DNA from: an uncultured Lachnospiraceae bacterium | Lineage (GTDB): Bacteria > Bacillota > Clostridia > Lachnospirales > Lachnospiraceae | Assembly (NCBI GenBank): GCA_910580195.1 | Contig: CAJTWA010000027.1 | Span: 1 to 60,031, forward strand | Direction of reading: 5' to 3' | DNA: 60,031 nucleotides | In this document: positions 16,636 to 23,865 of the stretch, in pieces | Position numbering within the stretch: position 1 is the stretch's first letter | How the letters are laid out: every line of letters starts with the position of its first letter | Notes under the pieces: model-generated | Seen by the model: the letters and a program-made list of their open reading frames with translations, nothing else | Database searches by the model: none | Told to the model about the DNA's origin: nothing | Made by a program: the position numbers and the translations under genes

Positions 16636-18114
16636 ATGAATTACATAGGAATTGACCTTGGGACTTCTGCAGTAAAGCTGCTGCTGATGCAGGGGGATGG
16701 AAGTATTTTAAAAACCGTGAGCCGGGAATACCCGATTTACTTCCCCAAGCCGGGCTGGTCCCAGCAGGAGCCGGAGGACTGGTACCGGGAAACCATGGCA
16801 GGCATCAAGGAACTGCTTGCGGGGAGGGACAAATCAGAGGTGGCAGGCATTAGCTTTGGCGGGCAGATGCATGGGCTGGTGGCTCTGGATGAAGAGGATG
16901 CAGCCATCCGCCCGGCAATTTTGTGGAACGATGGCCGGACAGCGGAGGAATCCAGTTACCTGAACCATGTGATAGGGCAGGAAACTCTGGCGGGGCATAC
17001 GGCAAACATTTCGTTTCCGGGGTTTACCGCCCCGAAAGTCTTGTGGATGAAGAAGCATGAGCCGGAAAATTTTGCAAGGATCCGCAAGGTTATGCTGCCC
17101 AAGGATTACCTTGCGTACCGCCTGTGCGGGGTGCACTGCACCGATGTGTCAGACGCTTCGGGTACGCTGTTTTTTGATGTCAAGAATCGGCAATGGTCCA
17201 AGGAAATGTGCAGAATCTGCGGGATCTCGGAGGAATGGCTGCCCAAGGTATATGAAAGCTATGAAGCGGCCGGCTGCCTGAAGCCGGAAATTGCACAAGA
17301 GCTAGGGCTTCCGGAAACGGTGACGGTTGCGGCAGGGGCTGGGGACAATGCAGCGGCGGCAGTAGGGACCGGCACTGTGGGGAATGGGGCCTGCAATATT
17401 TCGCTGGGGACCAGCGGGACAGTCTTTATTTCCTCGGAAAAATTTGGGATGGACAGATTCCATGCCCTCCATTCCTTTGCCCATGCAGACGGCAGCTACC
17501 ACCTGATGGGCTGTATGCTTAGCGCGGCCTCCTGCAACAAATGGTGGATGGACGAAATCCTTGGAACCAAGGAATACGGCAAGGAACAGGAGGGGATAAG
17601 CCCAAAGCTGGGGAAAAACCATGTATTTTTCCTGCCTTACCTGATGGGGGAACGCTCCCCCCACAACGACCCGGACGCAAGGGGGACGTTTATCGGCATG
17701 TCCATGGACACCACAAGGGCAGATATCACCCAAGCAGTCTTGGAAGGGGTAGCCTTTGCCCTGCGGGATTCCCTTGAGGTTGCAAAGTCCTTGGGGATTG
17801 CCGTGGAGCGTTCCAAAATCTGCGGCGGCGGGGCCAAAAGCCCCCTGTGGAAAAAAATCCTTGCTAATGTGCTGAATATCAAGATTGACGTGCCAGAGCA
17901 GGAAGAAGGCCCTGCGCTGGGCGGAGCCATGCTGGCAGCAGTAGCCTGCGGGGAGTATGGGTCTGTGGAACAGGCAGCAGCCGCGGTTGTGAAGGTAAAA
18001 GAAACCATAGAGCCTGACCCAGCCCTAGCGTCCCTCTATGAAACACGCTACCAGCAGTTTCGGGAAATCTACCCTGCCTGCAAGCAATTATTTGGAAAAC
18101 TAAAAATAAAATAA
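16636..18114 (+). CDS. xylB: Xylulokinase-type FGGY sugar kinase, 492 aa
   Basis: Phosphorylates D-xylulose (or a similar ketose) with ATP, feeding the pentose phosphate pathway. The FGGY N-terminal ATPase fold opens YIGIDLGTSAVKLLLM; SFGGQMHGLVALDEED and PAILWNDGRTAEE are strongly xylulokinase-like (M-H-G around residue 80 and the W-N-D-x-R motif). The C-terminal domain has GACNISLGTSGTVF and KICGGGAKSPLWKKI. ATG 16636 is chosen because AAGGAGG lies 6 bases before it; an upstream in-frame ATG overlaps the promoter. First gene of an operon with the isomerase 34 bp downstream. The pairing with a FucI/AraA-fold isomerase instead of XylA leaves the true substrate open. Confidence 0.9.
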   Translation: MNYIGIDLGTSAVKLLLMQGDGSILKTVSREYPIYFPKPGWSQQEPEDWYRETMAGIKELLAGRDKSEVAGISFGGQMHGLVALDEEDAAIRPAILWNDGRTAEESSYLNHVIGQETLAGHTANISFPGFTAPKVLWMKKHEPENFARIRKVMLPKDYLAYRLCGVHCTDVSDASGTLFFDVKNRQWSKEMCRICGISEEWLPKVYESYEAAGCLKPEIAQELGLPETVTVAAGAGDNAAAAVGTGTVGNGACNISLGTSGTVFISSEKFGMDRFHALHSFAHADGSYHLMGCMLSAASCNKWWMDEILGTKEYGKEQEGISPKLGKNHVFFLPYLMGERSPHNDPDARGTFIGMSMDTTRADITQAVLEGVAFALRDSLEVAKSLGIAVERSKICGGGAKSPLWKKILANVLNIKIDVPEQEEGPALGGAMLAAVACGEYGSVEQAAAAVVKVKETIEPDPALASLYETRYQQFREIYPACKQLFGKLKIK

Positions 18115-18148
18115 AAATTTAATAAACAGAAGAAAGAGAGGAAAAACC

Positions 18149-19624
18149 ATGAATAACATGCCAGTAGAAAAAATAGGGGTTGTAGCCGTAAGCCGGGACT
18201 GTTTCCCCATGTCCTTGTCTGAAACAAGGCGGAAAAACCTTGTAAAGGCTTATCAGGAGAAATACGGGGAAATCTATGAGTGCCCCATTTGCGTGGAAAA
18301 TGAAATCCATATGCGAAAAGCCCTTGCAGACCTCCGGGAGGCTGGGTGCAATGCGCTGGTAGTCTACCTTGGGAATTTCGGCCCGGAATCCTCCGAAACC
18401 TTGTTAATCAAGGAATTCGGCGGGCCTGCCATGGTAGTCGCAGCAGCAGAGGAAACCGGGGACAATTTAGTGCAGGGCAGGGGCGACGCTTACTGCGGCG
18501 TGCTCAATGCAAGCTATAACTTAAAGCTCCGGAACCTGAAAGCATATATCCCGGAGTACCCAGTCGGGACTGCAGCAGAGTGCGCCGATATGATACATGA
18601 ATTTGGCCCGGTTGCAAGGGCAATCCTTGGCCTTAGGAACCTGAAAATCATCTCTTTCGGCCCTCGGCCGCAGGATTTCTTGGCCTGCAACGCGCCCATT
18701 AAGCAGCTGTATAACCTTGGGGCAGAAATTGAGGAAAATTCAGAACTAGATTTGTTCGAGGCTTTCAACAACCATGCAGGGGATGGGCGAATTCCGGCCG
18801 TTGTGGCAGAGATGGAAGAGGAATTAGGCGCAGGGAATAAGAAGCCGGAAATCCTTTCTAAGCTGGCCCAGTATGAACTTACGCTTTTAGATTGGGTGGA
18901 AAGCCATAGAGGGAGCCGGGAGTTCGTAGCCATTGCCGGGAAGTGCTGGCCTGCCTTCCAGACGCAGTTTGGCTTCGTGCCCTGCTATGTGAACAGCCGC
19001 CTGGCCCAGAGGGGAATCCCGGTGTCCTGCGAAGTGGATATTTACGGCGCCCTCAGCGAGTTCATTGGGACTGTTATCAGCCAAGATACCGTGACATTGT
19101 TAGACATCAACAACTCCGTGCCTGCAGACATGTATGGGAAAGAAATTAAAGATAAATTTAATTATACAATCAAAGACACGTTTATGGGGTTCCATTGCGG
19201 CAACACCCCATCCAGCAAGCTGTCCTTCTGTGAAATGAAATACCAGCTCATCATGGCAAGGAGCTTGCCGGAAGAAGTGACCCAAGGGACTTTGGAAGGG
19301 GACATTGTGCCGGGGGACATTACCTTTTACCGCCTGCAAAGCACTTCGGATGCAAAAATCCGCGCGTACATCGCCCAAGGGGAAGTGCTGCCAGTCGCCA
19401 CACGCTCCTTTGGCTCCATTGGGGTCTTTGCCATCCCGGAAATGGGACGGTTTTACCGCCATGTGCTGATTGAGAAAAATTATCCCCACCATGGGGCAGT
19501 TGCATTTGGGCATTTCGGGAAAGCCCTGTATGAGGTATTCAAATATTTGGGCGTCCCGGTGGAGGAGATTGATTTTAACCAGCCCAAGGGCATGCGTTAT
19601 CCGACGGAAAACCCATTTGCGTAG
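18149..19624 (+). CDS. L-fucose/L-arabinose isomerase-family protein, 491 aa
   Basis: Aldose-ketose isomerase of the FucI/AraA fold, expected to convert an aldose to the ketose used by the neighbouring kinase. N-terminal Rossmann-like part (KIGVVAVSRDCFPMSLSE; ALVVYLGNFGPESSE), a middle part with ISFGPRPQDFLACNAPIKQL, and a C-terminal barrel region with CYVNSRLAQRGIPVSCEVDI, a conserved metal-site E, and GFHCGNTPSSKL; the final H-G-A-V-A-F-G-H-F-G segment resembles fucose isomerase ends. The length fits these uncharacterised relatives. GAGAGG precedes the ATG. I infer a pentose or deoxyhexose substrate; xylose isomerase proper is not related. Confidence 0.85.
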   Translation: MNNMPVEKIGVVAVSRDCFPMSLSETRRKNLVKAYQEKYGEIYECPICVENEIHMRKALADLREAGCNALVVYLGNFGPESSETLLIKEFGGPAMVVAAAEETGDNLVQGRGDAYCGVLNASYNLKLRNLKAYIPEYPVGTAAECADMIHEFGPVARAILGLRNLKIISFGPRPQDFLACNAPIKQLYNLGAEIEENSELDLFEAFNNHAGDGRIPAVVAEMEEELGAGNKKPEILSKLAQYELTLLDWVESHRGSREFVAIAGKCWPAFQTQFGFVPCYVNSRLAQRGIPVSCEVDIYGALSEFIGTVISQDTVTLLDINNSVPADMYGKEIKDKFNYTIKDTFMGFHCGNTPSSKLSFCEMKYQLIMARSLPEEVTQGTLEGDIVPGDITFYRLQSTSDAKIRAYIAQGEVLPVATRSFGSIGVFAIPEMGRFYRHVLIEKNYPHHGAVAFGHFGKALYEVFKYLGVPVEEIDFNQPKGMRYPTENPFA

Positions 19625-19757
19625 AAGATAAGGATGCTTTGCAGCACAAAAGAAATTTTATTTCCGAAAACTATTCCCTTTTTCCTATTTTTGTTGCATA
19701 ATAGAACTAATCAATTACCAATATGGCAAAAAGAGGTAAATTAGCAGAAAGGGATAG

Positions 19758-19949
19758 GTGATGGTTATGAAGGGTGCATTAGGAGGAACGGCAGCGCGGA
19801 GGATTCTGAACACAGGGCAGAATGAAACGAAAAAAGAAACAGCTTTGAAAATGCTGCGGGACGGGGAACTTCCCATTGAGAAAATTGCAGAGTATGCAGG
19901 GCTTAAAGTGGAAGAAGTAGAGCAGCTTGCTAAGATTCAGGCCATGTAA
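19758..19949 (+). pseudogene. C-terminal fragment of an Rpn-type nuclease
   Basis: About 60 residues; the end KETALKMLRDGELPIEKIAE then YAGLKVEEVEQLAKIQAM is the characteristic C-terminal tail of Rpn/PD-(D/E)XK transposase-like proteins. No nuclease domain remains. A GTG and two ATGs near 19758-19764 follow an AGGTG-like site, so it could be translated as a small protein. Its last codons are the start of a 60-bp tandem repeat. Confidence 0.6.
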
Positions 19950-20050
19950 AGAGTATCTTGGGCTTAAATATAAAAGATACGGGAGCTTGCTAAGATTCAA
20001 GGCCATGTAACAAGTATCTTAGGCTTAAATATAAAAGATGCAGGGGCTTG
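19924..20050 (+). repeat. 60/61-bp tandem repeat including the end of the Rpn fragment
   Basis: CTTGCTAAGATTCA at 19926 and 19986 and CTTGC again at 20047. The unit contains GTATCTT...AAGATAC, a small hairpin. The first unit includes the stop codon of the Rpn fragment, so the array grew out of a gene end. Confidence 0.85.
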
Positions 20051-20089
20051 CGGAAAGGGTAAGCTGCCAGGCAGCAAGGGAGTGGGAGG

Positions 20090-21793
20090 ATGGCACGGAC
20101 AGTAAGCATTGGCCGCCAAGATTTTCAAAAGATTAGGGAGAACCATAATTTCTACATTGACAAGACTAGGTTTATCAAGGAATGGTGGGAGTCAGAGGAC
20201 GAGGTAACCTTAATCACCCGGCCAAGGAGGTTTGGGAAAACCCTCAATATGAGCATGCTGGAAAAATTTTTCTCTTTTGAATATGCAGGCAGGGCAGATT
20301 TGTTTGAAGGGCTTTTTATTTGGGAAGAGGAAAAATACAGGCATCTGCAAGGGAGTTACCCAGTCCTCAGCCTTTCTTTTGCAAATGTGAAGGAACAGGA
20401 TTTTGAACAGGCCAAGCAGGGCATCTGCCAGATATTATCAGATTTGTATGACAGGCACCAGTTCTTGCTGGAGGGAGGGCTGCTGACGGAGAAAGAACAG
20501 ATTTTTTTCAAAAGCGTAACAAGGGATATGGATGAGATGACTGCAAAATGGGCGCTCCACAAGCTGTCAGGGTTTGTTTCGCGGTATTATGGCAAAAGGG
20601 TGCTGGTATTTTTGGATGAATACGATACCCCGATGCAGGAGGCGTATGTAAATGGCTATTGGGATGAGCTTGCTGGCTTTATCCGGAGTTTTTTCCATAC
20701 GGCTTTTAAGGCAAACCCGTATTTAGAACGTGCAGTAATGACAGGGATTACAAGAGTGGGGAAAGAATCTGTTTTTTCTGATTTGAATAACATCAAAGTA
20801 GTGACTACTACAACGGAGAAATATGAGGACAGTTTTGGGTTCACAGAGGGAGAAGTGTTCCAAGCCCTTGGCGAGTTTGGGCTGTCAGGGCAGAAGGAAG
20901 AGGTAAAAAGGTGGTATGATGGGTTTAAGTTTGGGAAAGCGGCGGGTATTTACAATCCATGGTCTGTGATTAATTATCTGGATACAGGGAAATTTGGCCT
21001 GTATTGGGCGAATACCAGTTCAAACCAACTGGTGGGGACATTGGTGCAGCAAGGGAGCAGGGAGCTGAAGAAGGCATTTGAAAAGCTGCTTTCTGGGGAA
21101 CCTGTCTTTGTCGCTTTGGATGAACAGATTGTGTACCAGCAGTTGGATTTTGATGGTACTGCAGCTTTAAGCCTGATGCTCGCCAGCGGATACCTGAAAG
21201 TGGCTGGGCACGAGGAAGTTGGGGAAGATGGATGGCCAAGGTATGGGCTGGAGTTGACGAACCTTGAGGTAAGGAGGATGTTTCGCTCTTTGGTAAAGGG
21301 ATGGTTTCAGGAGAGCGCGTCGGACTACAATGATTTTATCTGGGCATTGCTGGCTGGTGATGTAAAGGCAATGAACGTATTTATGAATAAGGTAACTGCA
21401 GAGGTGTTCAGCTATTTTGATACAGGGAAGAAAGCCTCCAAAGGGGAACCGGAACGCTTTTACCATGGCTTTGTGTTAGGGCTGATTGTAGAATTGTCCA
21501 GCCAGTATGTGATTACTTCCAACCGGGAAAGCGGTTTTGGAAGGTATGATGTGATGCTGGAGCCAATGGGAAAAGAAGATGCCATCATCCTCGAATTTAA
21601 GGTGCAGGATGAAAGCGCCGGTGAAGAAAAACTAGCGGATACAGTAAAAGCAGCTTTAGGCCAGATTGAAGAAAAAGGCTATGCCGCTCATTTGGCTGCA
21701 AAAGGCATCCCGGAAGAACGGATCCGAAGCTATGGCTTTGCTTTTTCCGGAAAAAAAGTATTGATAGGCAGCGGGGCAGCATCTCAGCAATAG
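20090..21793 (+). CDS. AAA-ATPase-like / DUF1703 PD-(D/E)XK nuclease protein, 567 aa
   Basis: Two-domain family common in gut anaerobes: an AAA-like ATPase (about 1-280) and a C-terminal PD-(D/E)XK domain. The opening FQKIRENHNFYIDKTRFIKE and the P-loop TRPRRFGKTLNMSML (about 42-56) are diagnostic; Walker B-like VLVFLDEYDTPMQEAY is near 175-190, followed by AVMTGITRVGKESVFSDLNN. The nuclease motif is GFGRYDVMLEP with IILEFKVQ (about 482-502). The role is unknown; many copies per genome are common. ATG 20090 follows GGGAGG. The length is typical and the gene looks intact. Confidence 0.9.
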   Translation: MARTVSIGRQDFQKIRENHNFYIDKTRFIKEWWESEDEVTLITRPRRFGKTLNMSMLEKFFSFEYAGRADLFEGLFIWEEEKYRHLQGSYPVLSLSFANVKEQDFEQAKQGICQILSDLYDRHQFLLEGGLLTEKEQIFFKSVTRDMDEMTAKWALHKLSGFVSRYYGKRVLVFLDEYDTPMQEAYVNGYWDELAGFIRSFFHTAFKANPYLERAVMTGITRVGKESVFSDLNNIKVVTTTTEKYEDSFGFTEGEVFQALGEFGLSGQKEEVKRWYDGFKFGKAAGIYNPWSVINYLDTGKFGLYWANTSSNQLVGTLVQQGSRELKKAFEKLLSGEPVFVALDEQIVYQQLDFDGTAALSLMLASGYLKVAGHEEVGEDGWPRYGLELTNLEVRRMFRSLVKGWFQESASDYNDFIWALLAGDVKAMNVFMNKVTAEVFSYFDTGKKASKGEPERFYHGFVLGLIVELSSQYVITSNRESGFGRYDVMLEPMGKEDAIILEFKVQDESAGEEKLADTVKAALGQIEEKGYAAHLAAKGIPEERIRSYGFAFSGKKVLIGSGAASQQ

Positions 21794-22027
21794 GCCTGCA
21801 GGAACGCCAGCAGGGCTTTGGGGCGCTGCCGCCCGTTTGTTATTGACGGTTCCGTAGCTGGGGGATTATGGCAATACAACCCCCCCTGCCTGTCATAAAT
21901 GGAAGAATTCATCAAAGTCCGTTTTTAAGTTCGGGAACATCACAAGCTGTAATTCTTCTTTATTTTTCTCTGTCACTGCCCAATAAAATATGAAGCTTAA
22001 AAGATAATAGGGAAAAGGGGAAATATT
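21794..22027. other. Intergenic spacer
   Basis: 234 bp with no recognised gene or hairpin that I trust, apart from the ribosome site AAAAGGGG before 22028. Confidence 0.3.
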
Positions 22028-22216
22028 ATGCTGAGTAAAGTTCGTGAAGTATTTACAAAAGAATATAGGGAGGAAACCAATTACCGTGAACTGGCATTTC
22101 AGATGCTTCCGGGCTTTCGGCTGAAAAATAAAAGTGAAAGTGTTGAGGATAAAATAAAACGGCTGTCGGATAAAAATTTCATTTCTGAATTTAAAATAGA
22201 CGTAGGGGAATATTAG
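22028..22216 (+). CDS. Hypothetical protein, 62 aa
   Basis: Small charged protein (KVREVFTKEYREETNYRELA; SVEDKIKRLSDKNFISEFKI). It is not recognised. The stop TAG at 22214-22216 is immediately followed by the ATG of the next gene, so the two are translationally coupled. Start ATG follows GGGG 9 bases upstream. Confidence 0.55.
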   Translation: MLSKVREVFTKEYREETNYRELAFQMLPGFRLKNKSESVEDKIKRLSDKNFISEFKIDVGEY

Positions 22217-22837
22217 ATGAAGGTAGGTACTTTTGAATATATTTGGAAACAGGGCATTGCAAAGTCTGCGCAGGATGTATTTGATGGGATTTCTCCTGCA
22301 TTACGGGAAAAATATTCAGTCCGTATTGATGTTTCCGATGATATGTGTAAGAAATTATATCATGAATATGAAAAAGTCAGATGCTTTGTACGGGAAAATT
22401 ATTTTGACACTGGTGAAAATGGGGAAAATAAAATTGATGGGCATAAAATATGTGCCTGTATTACAGGAGCCTTGCTGAATGTACGTATCATAACTTACAG
22501 TATGCCTGAGGAAGGGATGCCAGCCAAGGTTATTTATGCCAATTATGAGGTAGCTTTTTTGGCGGCGGTATATGTTATGTACCTGTTTCTAATGTCAGAT
22601 TTTGAACATGAAGGGCAAATGGAGTGTTACCATGAACTGAAAAAACGTGCTACTTTTGTGTTTCCTGAAACAAATTCCGGGCATGACCCATATGTCCAAG
22701 GGAGGATTAAAACATTAGCATTAAACGATTTGTACGGCAATGATTTTGATGTCCTTACCTATGCAGATATGTTGTTTTGGATTGAGAAATATAATAAAGA
22801 ATTAATCTGCCGTGAGCTTAAGTCAGGGCATGAGTAG
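22217..22837 (+). CDS. Hypothetical protein, 206 aa
   Basis: Not recognised. It opens MKVGTFEYIWKQGIAKSAQD and has a hydrophobic stretch at about 110-125 (YEVAFLAAVYVMYLFLMSDF), possibly one membrane helix or a buried helix. The end is EIKYNKELICRELKSGHE-like, highly charged. It directly abuts the 62-aa gene; the ribosome-site-like GGGGAA lies within that gene's end. The pair is AT-rich, like other accessory genes here. Confidence 0.55.
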   Translation: MKVGTFEYIWKQGIAKSAQDVFDGISPALREKYSVRIDVSDDMCKKLYHEYEKVRCFVRENYFDTGENGENKIDGHKICACITGALLNVRIITYSMPEEGMPAKVIYANYEVAFLAAVYVMYLFLMSDFEHEGQMECYHELKKRATFVFPETNSGHDPYVQGRIKTLALNDLYGNDFDVLTYADMLFWIEKYNKELICRELKSGHE

Positions 22838-22981
22838 TGGAAGATAGGGCGGTATAGGATTTCCTTGGAAGATGGGAAGTCCTATTTTGCATTTCATATC
22901 TTTTATAGGAGCCCCAGCCCCACAAGAAAATCAAGGCATCCCGTGGAATACCGCAGGTTCCAGAAAAATTTTTATTTATGC

Positions 22982-23010
22982 TTGCTTGTCTATAAACTTT
23001 GTGGTACACT
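22982..23010 (+). promoter_or_regulatory. Promoter upstream of the ABC-F leader
   Basis: TTGCTT (22982-22987), 17-base spacer, TACACT (23005-23010); transcription would begin near 23017, just ahead of the leader peptide. Confidence 0.5.
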
Positions 23011-23035
23011 ATCAGAAAAATAAAAAGAAAGGGGT

Positions 23036-23145
23036 GGAGGGATGTTTCACTTTTCTTGCAGGTAAGAACAGAATAGGCACCAATTGCTTGCGGTTTCCAG
23101 CCGCTGCATTGCTGTACCTGTCTGCAGGAAAGTGTGAAACCTCCC
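23036..23145 (+). promoter_or_regulatory. Putative attenuator: leader peptide within an inverted repeat
   Basis: GGAGG (23036-23040) precedes an ATG at 23042 that encodes MFHFSCR and a stop. The same bases form the 5' arm of a long inverted repeat: GTTTCAC (23044-23050) pairs with GTGAAAC (23134-23140), TTTC-TGCAG with CTGCA-GAAA further in, and GGAG with CTCC at the base. Antibiotic-resistance ABC-F genes are often controlled by ribosome stalling on such leaders. Here the structural gene is 800 bp away, so control would have to be of transcription, or the leader has been displaced by the inserted repeats. Confidence 0.4.
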
Positions 23146-23341
23146 GAACCCTACCCCCCCCCAAACCATTTGCCGCCGTCCTTACATGCGGCATATTAGT
23201 TTTATCAGGCGGTAGGAATAGCCTTTCCTGCGGCCTTTCTGGTTTCTTATCTATCTTACTCTAAATAAAGTTTTTTACCCAGCAACTATCCATACATTTT
23301 TAAAACCATATTGTTGTATTACAGTGAAAATTTGTTCTTTG

Positions 23342-23617
23342 GCACACAGGTACTGCCAGATAGCCCTCCCAAAAAAGAGCAATCTCTTGGCAGGACAAAC
23401 GCCAACATACCGGCACTGCCAAGTTCCACCTCCCACCCACGTTTGGGCAGCGATGCCAGAACAAACGCCAACACACAGGCATTGCTATGTCCCGCCACCC
23501 ATCTCCTCTTGGACGGCGATGCCAGCGCATATGCCAACACACAGGCACTATCGTATCTCGCCTCCCAGCTACTTTCAGGCGCTAATAGCAGCACAAACGC
23601 CAACACACAGGCACTGC
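23342..23617 (+). repeat. 66-bp minisatellite leading into structured element A
   Basis: GCCAACA starts at 23401, 23467, 23533 and 23599, a period of exactly 66 bp; a shorter first copy precedes. Units share ACAAACGCCAACACACAGGC and differ in the middle. The last unit's CAGGCACTGCC runs into the left arm of element A. The period is divisible by three, so several frames stay open (NANTQAL repeats), but no start signal argues for a protein. Confidence 0.9.
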
Positions 23618-23803
23618 CGGGCGGCCCTTCCCCTAAGCAAACGGTTCATGGGCGCCCTTAGTGGAGGCGAAATCCACTGCTTACGTAGGCTTAGGGATGA
23701 GGGCTATCCCGAAATCCCTTAGCCGGAGTTAGCAGTTAGTTCGCCGGAACGTTGCCCAGTTTGCGTGGGGAAGGGCCGCCCGGCAGTGCCGTCCGCCCCC
23801 ACA
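23611..23803 (+). ncRNA. Structured element A (candidate novel RNA or hairpin-DNA family)
   Basis: The outermost arms, 23611-23633 and 23767-23789, are perfect 23-bp inverted repeats. Inside, GCAAAC (23637) pairs with GTTTGC (23759), TGGGC (23649) with GCCCA (23754), GTGGA with TCCAC near 23661-23677, and GGCTTAGGGAT (23688) with ATCCCTTAGCC (23714). The loop region has CGGAGTTAGCAGTTAGTTCG. A 3' tail GTCCGCCCCCACA follows. The core and tail match element B at 33730-34083, while paired bases differ in a compensated way. There is no poly-T after it, so it is not a simple terminator. The strand is uncertain; plus is chosen because a plus-strand gene follows in both cases. Confidence 0.6.
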
Positions 23804-23865
23804 GCCCTCATTTCCTCACTGTAACACTAACAAACACACACCATAAAAAAGGAGCACCACCCACC

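Larger units (their letters stand above)
22838..23865. other. One-kilobase leader region ahead of the ABC-F gene
   Basis: Contains, in order: a promoter (22982-23010), a short leader frame inside a long inverted repeat (23036-23145), AT-rich spacer, a 66-bp minisatellite (23342-23617), structured element A (23611-23789) and the SD of the ABC-F gene. I see no protein gene of normal size; long open frames through the minisatellite follow from its 66-bp period. Confidence 0.7.

Noticed and set aside
23311..23661. 116-residue open frame with NANTQAL repeats
   Set aside because: It follows from a 66-bp minisatellite (period divisible by three); several other frames are also open and there is no ribosome site or signal peptide.
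23611..23803. Element A as a plain rho-independent terminator
   Set aside because: No T-run follows, the core is conserved in element B, and stems are nested over 180 bases.
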